From Allochromatium vinosum DSM 180 (GTDB taxonomy: Bacteria; Pseudomonadota; Gammaproteobacteria; Chromatiales; Chromatiaceae): a stretch of DNA of 39,929 bases. Each line of letters starts with the position of its first letter. Position 1 is the stretch's first letter. Below are positions 1 to 9,600 of the stretch, piece by piece. The stretch is taken from the NCBI RefSeq assembly GCF_000025485.1, contig NC_013862.1:1-39929 (forward strand), read 5' to 3'. The notes beneath the pieces were generated by a model. The model was given only the letters and a program-made list of their open reading frames with translations, did no database searches and was not told the DNA's origin. Both the position numbers and the translations under genes were made by a program.

Positions 1-13
1 ATTTTATGTTAAC

Positions 14-42
14 TTGTGCAAATGTTTTTATGGGTACATAAT
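14..42 (+). promoter_or_regulatory. Probable parA promoter
   Basis: A TTGTGC -35 element (14-19) lies 17 bp from a CATAAT -10 element (37-42). Transcription should begin near base 49, about 30 nt before the parA ATG at 79. The -35 overlaps TGTGCAAA (15-22), which is the inverse of TTTGCACA at 39899-39906 across the circular join. Autorepression by ParA or ParB is therefore plausible (inference). Confidence 0.5.
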
Positions 43-78
43 CAAAACCACATAACCCCAAGTGAACAAGCGCACAAA

Positions 79-714
79 ATGCCAAATGTTATCGCTGTTC
101 TGAACCCCAAGGGAGGTTCAGGAAAAACTACGTTGGCCATACACTTAGCCTATGCATTGAAGGAGCATGGCCGTACCTTGCTTGTAGATGCGGACATTCA
201 AGGGTCGGCCCGCGACTGGAGCGCGGCTGGATCGTCCGGCCTGCCAGTGATCGGACTTGACCGCCCAACACTGGATCGCGAACTTCAGGCTATCGGCGGT
301 GATTACCAATGGATCGTGATCGATGGGGCTTCTAAGGTCGAAAAGATGGTTGCATCCGGCGTGAAGGCAGCCGATATGATCCTGATTCCAGTTCAACCAT
401 CAGCCCTGGATCTTTGGGCCTGTGCTCCACTGGTCGATGTGATCCAGGCTCGCCAGCAAGCAACTGACGGTCGACCAGCAGCGGCTTTCGTTGTGGTTAG
501 AGCGAAGAAAAATACTTCGATAGCACGCGAGATGCGCCGTGCTGTTGAAGGTTACGGATTACCGTTGTTGCCGCATACGATCTATGACCGCACGCTGTAT
601 GCGCGTGCCATTACAGAAGGAACTACCGTGCAGGCGATGGATGCGGCAAGCGAAGCCGCTAACGAAATCCGACTCCTTACTAATCGTGTTCTGGAGGCAT
701 TCGATGGAGTTTAA
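79..714 (+). CDS. parA: ParA-family plasmid partition ATPase
   Basis: This is a small ParA/ParF-type P-loop ATPase of 211 residues that drives plasmid segregation together with a DNA-binding partner. The deviant Walker A box KGGSGKT sits at residues 11-17. LLVDAD and WIVIDG supply the A' and Walker B strands. It lacks the N-terminal helix-turn-helix of the larger P1-type ParA proteins, so it belongs to the type Ib class. I chose the ATG at 79 because the conserved beta-strand starts directly there. The in-frame GTG at 16 and ATG at 22 lie inside the apparent promoter. The gene overlaps parB by 11 bp, which implies translational coupling. In the circular molecule it lies just downstream of repB. 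Confidence 0.93.
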   Translation: MPNVIAVLNPKGGSGKTTLAIHLAYALKEHGRTLLVDADIQGSARDWSAAGSSGLPVIGLDRPTLDRELQAIGGDYQWIVIDGASKVEKMVASGVKAADMILIPVQPSALDLWACAPLVDVIQARQQATDGRPAAAFVVVRAKKNTSIAREMRRAVEGYGLPLLPHTIYDRTLYARAITEGTTVQAMDAASEAANEIRLLTNRVLEAFDGV

Positions 715-907
715 GGTTAAGCCCAAAGCCGCACCCTCAACCTTAAAGGAAGCTGTGCGTGATACTGAGCGTCTGAGCGTGGATCTCCCCAAACCACTCA
801 AACGCGACTTGAAGCGTGTTGCTGTCGACCAAGGGCGAACGATCAGTGAGATTGTAAATAGCCTGATTTGTGACTATGTACAAAGTCACAAAAACACAAA
901 TAATTAA
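704..907 (+). CDS. parB: Ribbon-helix-helix partition protein (ParB/ParG-like)
   Basis: The protein has 67 residues. Its flexible basic N terminus (KVKPKAAPSTLKEA) is followed by a ribbon-helix-helix fold: strand RLSVDLP, then helices KPLKRDLKRVAVDQG and TISEIVNSLICDYV. ParG- and CopG-like partners of small ParA proteins have this build: the tail stimulates the ATPase and the fold binds the centromere and represses the operon. The start follows GGAG at 693-696. The coding sequence overlaps the end of parA by 11 bp. It is named by its position next to parA and by its fold, not by sequence similarity to classical ParB. Confidence 0.82.
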   Translation: MEFKVKPKAAPSTLKEAVRDTERLSVDLPKPLKRDLKRVAVDQGRTISEIVNSLICDYVQSHKNTNN

Positions 908-921
908 ATGTAGATTTGTGT
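894..921. repeat. Inverted repeat after parB, possible centromere or operator
   Basis: ACACAAAT (894-901) is perfectly inverted as ATTTGTGT (914-921) across a 12-bp AT-rich spacer. It starts inside the last codons of parB. The ACAAAT/ATTTGT core is the same as at the plasmid join upstream of parA (39912-39927). Motifs flanking parAB on both sides suggest binding sites for the RHH protein. A weak terminator is the alternative. Confidence 0.4.
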
Positions 922-940
922 AAAATTACAGATAATCCCG

Positions 941-1165
941 ATGTGTCTCCGATGGATTCACCCTGAGAAGCAGCGCTACTACCAAGTGGAGCTACTTCAG
1001 GATCTCCTGGGGGACTGGACACTGTTCCAGTGCTGGGGTGGGATCGGCTCGCACCTGGGCGGTCAGCGGATCGTCTGGGTCGAGTCGCAAGAAGCTGGAC
1101 TGACCAGGATCAGGCAGATTCGCGCTCGACGTCGGCAACATGGCTATCAGGAACACATATCCTGA
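941..1165 (+). CDS. WGR-domain protein
   Basis: This 74-residue protein is almost wholly a WGR domain. It contains HPEKQRYYQVELLQDL, GDWTL and CWGGIGSHLGGQR, and ends with RARRRQHGYQ. WGR domains occur in PARPs and in short bacterial proteins and can bind nucleic acid; the role of the stand-alone form is unknown. No strong ribosome-binding site precedes the ATG, so the start rests on the match to the domain's beginning. It follows parAB in the same direction with a 33-bp gap, so it may be part of the partition operon. A second, more divergent WGR-like protein is encoded at 21123. Confidence 0.75.
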   Translation: MCLRWIHPEKQRYYQVELLQDLLGDWTLFQCWGGIGSHLGGQRIVWVESQEAGLTRIRQIRARRRQHGYQEHIS

Positions 1166-1314
1166 GTTTCTGATCTAAACGGTGGTATATCTCCAAAGAA
1201 AACCGTGATGAGGAACCGCGTTCCTTTCTGACTGGACAGGACGCCCTGAACAAATCCCATCAAAGATACATCTTGACCTGCTTTCAACATGACACAACAC
1301 GCCAGGAGATCAAC

Positions 1315-1530
1315 ATGGGCTACGCTGAATTGATTCAAACCCTGGAGCAACTTCCGGAAGAGAAACAGATCGAGGTGCTTGATTTCGCCAAGTTTCTTGC
1401 ACAACGGAACCAAAATAACACGATCGCCCCGAAAACCCTGGCGGAAACAGCATTGGCCAAATGGATCAATAACCCATTAGGTGTGAAAGATTTCCAGCCG
1501 TTGAGTCGAGAAGAAGCGAATGCCCGCTAA
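1315..1530 (+). CDS. DUF2281-type antitoxin
   Basis: The 71-residue protein has the DUF2281 pattern: LIQTLEQLPEEKQIEVLDFAKFLAQR in the N-terminal half, then a proline- and charge-rich C-terminal tail. Such proteins are commonly antitoxins of PIN-domain toxins. The tail would wrap the partner encoded immediately downstream. The start is fixed by AGGAG at 1304-1308, 6 bp before the ATG. Its end overlaps the toxin start by 11 bp, which is typical of a coupled antitoxin-toxin pair. Confidence 0.75.
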   Translation: MGYAELIQTLEQLPEEKQIEVLDFAKFLAQRNQNNTIAPKTLAETALAKWINNPLGVKDFQPLSREEANAR

Positions 1531-1936
1531 AGTATTTGTCGATACGAATATCTGGCTCTATGCGCTGGTTTCTCATGAAGATGATCCAAAGCATGTACAA
1601 GCCGCCAGTTTTGTCCTTGCGCTGCAACGACCTTTGATTAACTCTCAGGTGATTCGTGAAGCTAGCAGCAATTTGCTAAAAAAAGCCGGTATCGCGGAGG
1701 CAAAGCTACGAACAATCATTGAGGACTGGTATCGAGACTGCGATATTTATCCATCCAGTGCAGTACAACATACGCTGGCCTCGAAATTACGGGAAACATA
1801 TTCGTTTAGTTATTGGGACAGTCTGATCGTCGCTGCCGCGCTTGATGCAGGATGCTCCACGCTCTTCAGTGAAGACATGCAGCACGGACAGAACATTGAA
1901 AATCGTTTGACAATCATTAATCCTTTTTTGCTGTGA
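1520..1936 (+). CDS. PIN-domain toxin ribonuclease (VapC-like)
   Basis: The 138-residue PIN-domain protein starts with the strand and first catalytic acid VFVDTNIWLYAL. The later acidic positions lie in SYWDSLIVAAALDAGC and LFSEDMQHG. PIN toxins are Mg2+-dependent ribonucleases that cleave tRNA or rRNA when freed from their antitoxin. It overlaps the DUF2281 antitoxin gene. It is more AT-rich than the hsd genes downstream and is separated from them by about 110 bp, so it looks like an independent module. Confidence 0.85.
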   Translation: MPAKVFVDTNIWLYALVSHEDDPKHVQAASFVLALQRPLINSQVIREASSNLLKKAGIAEAKLRTIIEDWYRDCDIYPSSAVQHTLASKLRETYSFSYWDSLIVAAALDAGCSTLFSEDMQHGQNIENRLTIINPFLL

Positions 1937-2049
1937 CGAAATACGATTCCTGTAAACCAGAAACGGCGCGGCCTGATGGTTTTACATCCGTCATTTCCAT
2001 GAATAAGTCAGTCGTTCAATAGACATCCAAGAGCCGACACCCAGTACGC

Positions 2050-3792
2050 ATGAATCAGACGAATCTTTCTGCCCTGATCTGGTCGGTGGCCGATCTGCTG
2101 CGGGGCGATTACAAGCAATCCGACTACGGCAAGGTCATCCTGCCCTTCACCGTGCTGCGTCGTCTGGATTGCGTCCTGGAATCCACCAAAGACGCGGTGC
2201 TCGCTGAAGAGAAAGCCAAACGGCAAATGGGGGTGAACCCCGAACTCTTCCTGCTGCGCGTGTCCGGTCAGAGCTTCTACAACGTCTCGCCCCTGGACAT
2301 GAAGAAACTCCTGGGCGATCCGGATCACATCAAGGCCAACCTGTTGTCCTATCTACACGGATTCTCGGATGATGTCCGCGACATCTTCGAGCAGTTCGAC
2401 GTCCAGACCCAGATTGACCGCCTCGCCAAAACCAACCTGCTGTATCAGGTGACTGAACGCTTCGCTCAGGTGGACTTGCACCCAAACCGGGTCAGTAACA
2501 GCCAGATGGGTCTGGTGTTCGAGGAACTGATCCGAAAGTTTGCGGAACTCTCCAACGAAACCGCCGGTGAACACTTCACTCCGCGTGAAGTCATCCGCTT
2601 GATGGTGAACCTGCTGTTCATCGAAGATGACGCGGTACTGGCCAAACCCGGCGTGGTGCGCACCCTCTACGACCCCACGGCAGGCACCGGTGGAATGCTA
2701 TCCGTGGCCGGGGAATATCTGGAGGAACACAACCCGGAGGCGCGACTGACCATGTTCGGTCAGGAACTCAATCCGGAGTCCTACGCCATCTGCAAGGCCG
2801 ACATGCTCATCAAGGGGCAGGATGTCGCCAACATCGTCTTCGGCAACACCTTCTCCGAAGATGGACACCCGCAGCGCACTTTCGACTACATGCTGTCCAA
2901 TCCGCCGTTTGGGGTGGAGTGGAAGAAGGTCGAGAAGGCGATCCGCCAGGAACACGAGACCCTGGGCTTCAGCGGACGTTTCGGTCCTGGATTGCCGCGT
3001 GTCTCGGACGGATCGCTGCTGTTCCTGCTGCATCTGATCTCTAAAATGCGACCCGCTATTGATGGAGGGAGCCGGTTGGGGATCGTCCTCAACGGCTCGC
3101 CGCTGTTCACGGGTGGGGCCGGATCGGGTGAGAGTGAGATCCGTCGCTATGTGCTGGAAAACGATCTGGTGGAGGCGATCATCGGCTTGCCCACGGATAT
3201 GTTCTACAACACCGGCATCTCGACCTATGTCTGGATTCTCTCCAACCGTAAGCCCGAGCATCGCCGGGGGCTGGTCCAGTTGATCGATGCCAGCGGGTTG
3301 TGGCAGAAGATGCGCAAGAGTCTGGGGTCCAAGCGCAAGGAACTCTCGGACGCGCACATCGCTGAGATCACCCGGCTGTTTGGTGAGTGCCGGGAGGCAT
3401 ACGATGGCAAGAAGCCGATCTCACGCCTGTTCAAGAACAGCGACTTCGGCTATCGCACCATCACTGTCGAGCGTCCGCTGCGGGACGAAGCCGGGAACAT
3501 CGTGCTTGGCCTCAAGGGCAAGCAGAAGGGCAAGCCGCAACCGGACACCAGCCGGCGCGACACCGAGAATGTCCCGCTGGCCGAAGACGTGGAGACCTAC
3601 TTCCAGCGCGAGGTGCTACCCCATGCCCAGGATGCCTGGATCGATCACGACAAGACCAAGGTCGGCTATGAGATCCCTTTCAACCGGCATTTCTACGTCT
3701 TCGAGCCGCCACGCCCGCTGGCCGACATCGATGCCGACCTGAAACGCTGCACGGATCGCATCCTGACCATGATCGAGGGTCTATCGGCCTGA
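2050..3792 (+). CDS. hsdM: Type I restriction-modification DNA methyltransferase subunit M
   Basis: The 580-residue N6-adenine methyltransferase has an HsdM N-terminal helical domain. A GEHFTPRE motif at 173-180 leads into the SAM-binding fold. SAM motif I is [10 protein letters not shown] (208-217) and the catalytic motif IV is NPPFG (284-288). All key residues are present and the length is normal or slightly long for the family. With HsdS it forms the modification enzyme, and with HsdR the restriction enzyme. No convincing ribosome-binding site precedes the ATG. It is the first gene of a tight operon that runs to hsdR. Confidence 0.96.
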   Translation: MNQTNLSALIWSVADLLRGDYKQSDYGKVILPFTVLRRLDCVLESTKDAVLAEEKAKRQMGVNPELFLLRVSGQSFYNVSPLDMKKLLGDPDHIKANLLSYLHGFSDDVRDIFEQFDVQTQIDRLAKTNLLYQVTERFAQVDLHPNRVSNSQMGLVFEELIRKFAELSNETAGEHFTPREVIRLMVNLLFIEDDAVLAKPGVVRTLYDPTAGTGGMLSVAGEYLEEHNPEARLTMFGQELNPESYAICKADMLIKGQDVANIVFGNTFSEDGHPQRTFDYMLSNPPFGVEWKKVEKAIRQEHETLGFSGRFGPGLPRVSDGSLLFLLHLISKMRPAIDGGSRLGIVLNGSPLFTGGAGSGESEIRRYVLENDLVEAIIGLPTDMFYNTGISTYVWILSNRKPEHRRGLVQLIDASGLWQKMRKSLGSKRKELSDAHIAEITRLFGECREAYDGKKPISRLFKNSDFGYRTITVERPLRDEAGNIVLGLKGKQKGKPQPDTSRRDTENVPLAEDVETYFQREVLPHAQDAWIDHDKTKVGYEIPFNRHFYVFEPPRPLADIDADLKRCTDRILTMIEGLSA

Positions 3793-3807
3793 AGCGAGGA
3801 AACGACC

Positions 3808-4032
3808 ATGCAAGCCATCGAATTTGAAGCCGTCTCGGAAAACCATCGTATCCAGTTACCGGATACGGCGCCAAACGGCGTGCGGATGCGCGTGCTGCTG
3901 TTGTGGGAACCGTCCAGCCCATCCGAGACGGACTTGAAAGACCTGTTTTCCAGCGTGACCGAGGGACTGACAGCGGCGGATCTGGAACGTCCGCGTGATT
4001 TTGGGCGGAGGGATGTCGAGTGGGATATTTGA
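3808..4032 (+). CDS. Putative antitoxin paired with downstream PIN toxin
   Basis: The 74-residue protein begins with a beta-rich stretch (EFEAVSENHRIQLPD) ending in MRVLLLWE, and continues with an acidic, flexible half ([30 protein letters not shown]). This is the layout of small antitoxins next to VapC-type toxins. I cannot assign a named family with certainty. GAGGAA lies about 8 bp before the ATG. The gene overlaps the PIN toxin by 13 bp and sits 15 bp after hsdM. Confidence 0.65.
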   Translation: MQAIEFEAVSENHRIQLPDTAPNGVRMRVLLLWEPSSPSETDLKDLFSSVTEGLTAADLERPRDFGRRDVEWDI

Positions 4033-4445
4033 TCGATACCAATGTCTGGTCGGAGTTGCAAAAACGCTCCAGAATCGACCCAGGCGTGCAACGCTGGTTT
4101 GCCGAGGTGGCGATGGATGAGGTGTATCTCTCGGTCCTGGTGGTCGGCGAGGTCCGCTGTGGCATCGAGCGTTTGCGTCGCCGTGATCCCCAGCAAGCCT
4201 CCCGTCTGGAAACACGGCTCGAACAATTAACCTCGGCCATGTCAGGACGTATCCTTCCACTGTCGCTACCGATTGCTGAACAGTGGGGGCGAATCAATGT
4301 GCCGAATCCATTGCCCGTGGTGGATGGCCTGCTGGCGGCGACTGCGCTCGTTCATGATTTAACCCTCGTCACGCGCAATGTGCGGGACGTTGAACGCAGC
4401 GGCGTCAAGCTGCTCAATCCTTTTGCAGAGGCTGTCAGCGAATGA
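4020..4445 (+). CDS. vapC: PIN-domain toxin ribonuclease (VapC family, FitB-like)
   Basis: The 141-residue PIN protein carries the first acid in [13 protein letters not shown], an E in [12 protein letters not shown], and the C-terminal acidic cluster in [26 protein letters not shown]. The order and spacing fit an active VapC/FitB ribonuclease. It overlaps its putative antitoxin by 13 bp. Its TGA overlaps the hsdS ATG as ATGA, so the toxin is translationally tied to the specificity subunit. This first embedded module interrupts hsdM-hsdS. Confidence 0.88.
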   Translation: MGYLIDTNVWSELQKRSRIDPGVQRWFAEVAMDEVYLSVLVVGEVRCGIERLRRRDPQQASRLETRLEQLTSAMSGRILPLSLPIAEQWGRINVPNPLPVVDGLLAATALVHDLTLVTRNVRDVERSGVKLLNPFAEAVSE

Positions 4446-5803
4446 GCTTCCCTCGCTACGAACGCTACAAGGACAGTGGGGTGGAATGGCTGGGGGAGGT
4501 GCCAGAGCATTGGATACTTGATCGGCTTAAATGGTCGGTTGAGGGATGTATCAATGGTTTATGGGGCGACGATCCTAATGGTGAGGATGTTATACCTTGT
4601 ATCCGTGTCGCTGATTTTGATCGCGCTAAAAACAGAGTTAGAGCTGAAGATTTAACTTATCGTTCAATATCTGAAGAAAAACGACTAAATAGATCATTAA
4701 AAAACGGAGATTTACTGATCGAAAAATCGGGTGGTGGCGACAATCAACCTGTAGGCGTTGTTGTATTATTTGATCATAATCTAAACGCTGTTTGCTCCAA
4801 CTTTGTGGCTAGAATGCCAGTCCGAAGTAATTTCTCCCCTCGATTCTTATGTTATCTGCACAGCGTCCTATACGCTTTACGCCTCAATACTAAATCAATA
4901 AAACAAAATACTGGAATACAGAATCTCGACTCAGCTTCATATTTAGACGAGCGATTTGGAATCCCTACCGTATATGAGCAAGGTTTGATTGCCGATTTCC
5001 TTGACCGTGAAACTGCCAAGATAGACGCCCTGATTGCCGAACAGCAACGGCTCGTCGAACTGCTGAAGGAAAAGCGGCAGGCGGTCATCTCCCATGCCGT
5101 CACCAAGGGGCTGAACCCCGATGCGCCGATGAAGGATTCCGGCATCGAGTGGCTGGGAGAGGTGCCGGAGCATTGGGTAATTGTGCCACTTAAACACCTT
5201 ACCGCCCCTGGTCGGGATATCATGTATGGAATCGTTCTGCCTGGGCCGAACGTAGATAATGGCGTGCCAATTGTTAAAGGCGGAGACGTTAGACCTCATC
5301 GGCTTCGGCTAGAGTTACTGAACCGCACAACTGAAGCAATCGAAGCGCCTTACGCACGCGCACGACTTAGACCAAGCGACATCGTTTATTCGATTAGGGG
5401 TTCCATTGGAGATGCGGAACTCGTACCAGATGAACTGCTTGATGCGAATATCACTCAAGATGTTGCCAGAATATCACCAGATCAAACGGTAAATAGCCTT
5501 TGGCTTCTTTTCGTAATGAAGTCAGTGAGAGTATTTGTACAGTTAGAACAACGTTCACTAGGCGCTGCTGTGCGTGGTATCAACATATTCGATCTGAAAC
5601 GCGCCCGTATTCCTTTCCCAGACATTCAAGAACAAAAAACCATCGCCACCTTTCTCGACCGCGAAACCACCAAACTCGATGCCCTGACCGCCGAAGCCCA
5701 AACCGCCATCACCCTCCTGCAAGAACGCCGCACCGCCCTGATCTCGGCGGCTGTCACCGGCAAGATCGACGTGCGCGGATTCGCTTCGGATTCCACGCAT
5801 TAG
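4442..5803 (+). CDS. hsdS: Type I restriction-modification specificity subunit S
   Basis: The 453-residue protein has two target-recognition domains and the usual internal duplication. Each half opens with WLGEVPEHW (near residues 16 and 235) and closes with FLDRET..DAL plus a long helix ([18 protein letters not shown] in the centre, [21 protein letters not shown] at the end). The two variable halves decide a bipartite DNA target, which I cannot predict. The first TRD and part of the second are visibly more AT-rich than the conserved helices. That is expected where TRDs are swapped by recombination. Confidence 0.94.
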   Translation: MSFPRYERYKDSGVEWLGEVPEHWILDRLKWSVEGCINGLWGDDPNGEDVIPCIRVADFDRAKNRVRAEDLTYRSISEEKRLNRSLKNGDLLIEKSGGGDNQPVGVVVLFDHNLNAVCSNFVARMPVRSNFSPRFLCYLHSVLYALRLNTKSIKQNTGIQNLDSASYLDERFGIPTVYEQGLIADFLDRETAKIDALIAEQQRLVELLKEKRQAVISHAVTKGLNPDAPMKDSGIEWLGEVPEHWVIVPLKHLTAPGRDIMYGIVLPGPNVDNGVPIVKGGDVRPHRLRLELLNRTTEAIEAPYARARLRPSDIVYSIRGSIGDAELVPDELLDANITQDVARISPDQTVNSLWLLFVMKSVRVFVQLEQRSLGAAVRGINIFDLKRARIPFPDIQEQKTIATFLDRETTKLDALTAEAQTAITLLQERRTALISAAVTGKIDVRGFASDSTH

Positions 5804-5813
5804 GAGCCACCGC

Positions 5814-6041
5814 ATGTTTGCCATCCGCCAGATGATCGACGACCCTCAAGACTTCATTCCGGTGCCGGCGGAACTGCGCCATCGTCCGACCGAGGTGATT
5901 TTCATCGCCCTCGATCACGTACCAGAGGCCGCAAAGACCATGCAGGCCAAACAGACTCCTGCGGGTTATGAGGATGGCGACGGTTTGGAGCCTTCGCCGC
6001 TCCAGAGCATCGATCACCCAACGGAGACAAAAAACCAATGA
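5814..6041 (+). CDS. Small conserved protein preceding VapBC, function unknown
   Basis: This 75-residue protein starts FAIRQMIDDPQDFIPVPAELRHRPTEVIFIAL and ends in a polar, disordered tail. The start looks antitoxin-like, with a strand-helix preceding an EVIFIAL strand, but I recognise no family. AGGAG precedes the ATG at good spacing. It sits 10 bp after hsdS and overlaps the following vapB as ATGA. It may be a degenerate or alternative antitoxin, or a third component of this module. Confidence 0.6.
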   Translation: MFAIRQMIDDPQDFIPVPAELRHRPTEVIFIALDHVPEAAKTMQAKQTPAGYEDGDGLEPSPLQSIDHPTETKNQ

Positions 6042-6268
6042 TCACCGCCAAAATTGATCGCCGTGGCACCTTACAGAGCGTGCGGCTACCCGAGGGGTTT
6101 CAGTTCGATGTTGACGAGGTCGAGATTCTGCGCCGAGGTGACGAAATCGTGCTCCGCCAGAAGCCGACAAGCCTGCGTGCGGCATTCGACCTGTTGGCTT
6201 CCATGCCCGACGACTTCTTCGCCGAAGGACGCCAAGACGTACCGCCCGAGACCCGCGAATCCCTGTGA
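6038..6268 (+). CDS. vapB: VapB-type antitoxin, SpoVT/AbrB fold
   Basis: The 76-residue protein has a swapped-hairpin AbrB-type N terminus (AKIDRRGTLQSVRLPEGFQF, then VEILRRGDEIVLR). The C-terminal tail (LASMPDDFFAEGRQD) should bind the toxin. VapB dimers repress their own promoter and neutralise VapC. GGAGA lies shortly before the ATG, inside the previous gene. The stop overlaps the vapC start as TGATG. Confidence 0.88.
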   Translation: MITAKIDRRGTLQSVRLPEGFQFDVDEVEILRRGDEIVLRQKPTSLRAAFDLLASMPDDFFAEGRQDVPPETRESL

Positions 6269-6675
6269 TGCCCATGCGCTATCTCCTCGACACCAACATC
6301 TGCATCTACATCGCGAAGCGGCGTCCGCCAGAGGTTGCGGGGCGATTCGACAGCCTGCACCCTGGCGAAGTCGGGATGTCGATCATCACCTATGGCGAGT
6401 TGCTGCTCGGTGCCGAAAAGAGCCAGCATCCGCAACCGACCAAAGAACGGTTGCGGCGGTTCGTGGAACTGGTTCCCGTGCTGTCGCTGCCACGCGAGAG
6501 TCCCCATCGCTACGCTCGCATCCGTGCCGACTTGGAACGCGCCGGCACGCCGATTGGTGCCAATGACTTGTGGATCGCGGCACATGCGCTGACCTCCGGT
6601 CTGATCCTGGTCAGCAACAATCTACGGGAGTTTGGTCGGATTCCAGGACTGGCCACGGAAAACTGGGCGCAATGA
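6268..6675 (+). CDS. vapC: VapC ribonuclease toxin
   Basis: The 135-residue PIN protein has the full acidic set of classical VapC: YLLDTNICIYIAK, the E in SIITYGELLLGAEKS, and IGANDLWIAAHALTSGLILVSNNLREF. The last block is typical of VapC enzymes that cut initiator tRNA, although the actual target is unknown. I placed the start at the ATG overlapping the vapB stop. A GTG 3 bp upstream is possible. Its TGA overlaps the hsdR start as ATGA, so this second embedded module couples hsdS to hsdR. Confidence 0.92.
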   Translation: MPMRYLLDTNICIYIAKRRPPEVAGRFDSLHPGEVGMSIITYGELLLGAEKSQHPQPTKERLRRFVELVPVLSLPRESPHRYARIRADLERAGTPIGANDLWIAAHALTSGLILVSNNLREFGRIPGLATENWAQ

Positions 6676-9600
6676 ACCTGCACCGGGAAGTGAACTTCGA
6701 GACCGAAATCTGCGACGCCCTCGCCGCTCAGGGCTGGTTCTATGCCGATGGCGATGCCGCCGACTATGACCGGGCACGGGCACTGTTTCCGGCGGATGTC
6801 CTGGCCTGGGTGCAGTCAACTCAACCCAACGCCTGGGCCACCCTGGAGAAGAACCACGGTCCACAGGCCGCCGAGGTGCTGCTCGGACGACTACGGGATT
6901 CCATCAATCAACGCGGCACTCTCGACGTGCTGCGCCACGGTATCGAGCTGCTCGGACTGCGCCACCCCCTCACCCTGGCCCAATTCAAACCCGCCCTGGC
7001 GATGAATCCTGATCTGCTCACCCGCTACGCCGCCAACCGGCTGCGCGTGATTCGCCAGTTACGCTATTCACTCCATAACGAAAACGCCCTCGATCTGGGT
7101 CTGTTCCTCAACGGGATTCCGGTCGCCACGGCGGAACTGAAAACCGACTTCACCCAATCGGTCGAGGATGCCGTCGATCAATACCGCTTCGACCGTCATC
7201 CGCGTCCCAAAGGACAGGGGAGCGCCGAACCCCTGCTGTCGTTCCCGAATGGAGCCTTGGTTCATTTCGCGGTGAGTAACCGTGAAGTCCGCATGACCAC
7301 GCACCTTGAAGGTCCGGCCACCCGCTTTCTGCCCTTCAACCGGGGCGATCACGGAGCCGCCGGCAATCCCCCCAACGAACACGGCGGACACCGTACCGCC
7401 TATCTCTGGGAGGACATCTGGGCGCGGGACACCTGGCTGGAGATTCTCGGACGCTATCTGGTCGCCCAAAAGGACAGCAAGAAACAGATCAAAACACTCA
7501 TCTTCCCGCGTTTCCACCAACTCGACGGTACGCGCAAGCTCCTGGTCACGGTGCTGATCGAAGGTCCAGGCGGCAAATACCTGATTCAGCATTCTGCCGG
7601 TTCGGGCAAGACCAACTCCATCGCCTGGGCGGCGCATTTCCTGGCCGATCTGCACGACGAACACCATCACAAGCTGTTCGATAGCGTGCTGGTGGTCTCG
7701 GATCGCACCGTACTGGACAGCCAGTTACAGGATGCCATCTTCGATTTCGAGCGCACGGCTGGGGTGGTGGCCACCATCAAAGGCGATGGCGGCAGCAAGA
7801 GCCGCGAACTGGCTGAAGCCCTCTCTGGTGGCAAGAAGATCGTGGTCTGTACCATCCAGACCTTTCCCTTTGCGTTGAAGGCTGTGCGCGAACTGGCCGC
7901 CACCCAGGGCAAACGCTTTGCTGTGATCGCCGATGAAGCGCATTCCTCGCAGACCGGCGAAGCGGCGGCCAAGCTCAAAGCCGTGCTGTCGGCGGACGAA
8001 TGGCAGGCGTTGACCGATGGCGGCGAGATCAGCACCGAAGACCTGCTGGCCGCGCAAATGACGACACGGGCTGCCGAAACAGGCATCACCTATGTCGCCT
8101 TCACCGCCACACCCAAGGCCAAAACGCTGCAACTCTTCGGACGTCGCCCCGATCCGAACCGACCTGCCGGACCGGATAACCTGCCTGCGCCCTTCCATGT
8201 CTATTCGATGCGTCAAGCCATCGAGGAAGGCTTCATCCTCGATGTGCTCAAGAACTACACCCCTTACAAGCTGGCGTTCCGCTTGGCGACCATGGGGCGC
8301 GAATGGGATGAGCAGGAGATGGTGCGCGACGAAGCCCTCAAGGGCATCCTGCGCTGGGTGCGGCTACACCCCTACAACATCAGCCAGAAAGTGCAGGTGG
8401 TGGTGGAGCATTTCCGGGAGAACGTCGCCCCGCTGCTGAATGGACGCGCCAAGGCGATGGTCGTGGTCGGCAGTCGTCTGGAAGCCGTGCGCTGGCGGCT
8501 CGCCATTGACCACTACACCCAGGAGCAGGGCTACCCGATCGGTACCCTGGTCGCCTTTTCCGGCGACGTCATCGATCCCGAGTCCGGCCCCGATCCCTTC
8601 AGCGAAACCAGTCAGACCATGAACCCCAACCTGAAAGGGCGGGGGATTCGTGACGCCTTCGATACTGACGACTATCAGATCCTGTTGGTCGCCAACAAGT
8701 TTCAAACCGGCTTTGATCAGCCGCTACTGTGTGGGATGTATGTCGACAAGCGGCTTGCCGGCATCGCGGCGGTACAGACGCTGTCACGGCTTAACCGTGC
8801 CTATCCGAACAAGGACACCACCTATGTGGTGGACTTCGTCAACGATCCCGAGGACATCCTTGACGCCTTCAAGGCGTACTACGAAACCGCCGAACTCTCC
8901 GGCGTGACCGATCCCAACCTGATCTTCAACCTGCGCAGTAAGCTGGACGCGGCAGGGTTCTATGACGACTTCGAGGTCAACCGCGTAGTCGAGGTCGAGT
9001 TCAACCCCAAAGCCAAGCACAGCGACCTGACGGCAGCGCTGGAACCGGTGGCCTCCAGGCTGTTGCAGCAATACAAGGCGGCCCAGAACCGGCTCAAGAG
9101 CGCCAAGGCCAAGGACGACGCAGCGGCGATCAAAGAGGCGCAAGACGCCTTGAATGCCCTGCGGCTGTTCAAGAAGGATCTGGGCACGTTCCAGCGGGTC
9201 TATGCCTTTCTCTCGCAAATCTTCGACTATGGCAACACCGCGATCGAAAAGCGTTTCATCTTCTACCGTAGGCTCCTGCCGCTCCTGGAGTTCGGACGCG
9301 AACGCGACACCATCGACCTGTCCAAGATCGTGCTTACCCATCACACCCTGAAACGCCAGGGTCAGCGTTCCCTCGTCCTGCAAGCAGGCGAAACAAGCAC
9401 GCTCACCCCGCTCGGCGAGAGTGGCACCGGCACGGTACAGGACAAGGAAAAAGCCCGACTCAGAGAGATCATCGCCAAAGTCAATGATCTGTTTGAAGGC
9501 GACCTGACCGATGATGACCAACTGGTCTACGTCAATCATGTCCTCAAGGGCAAGCTGCTGGAATCCAAGACCCTGATCCAACAGGCGTCCAACAACACCA

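Noticed and set aside
16-78. N-terminal extension of ParA from GTG 16 or ATG 22
   Set aside because: These codons overlap the apparent promoter, and the conserved ParA fold starts at the ATG at 79.
2698-3357. 219-codon minus-strand frame opposite hsdM
   Set aside because: Antisense shadow of the methyltransferase; no ribosome-binding site or recognisable domain.
8784-9581. 265-codon minus-strand frame opposite hsdR
   Set aside because: Antisense to a well-supported HsdR region; no independent evidence.
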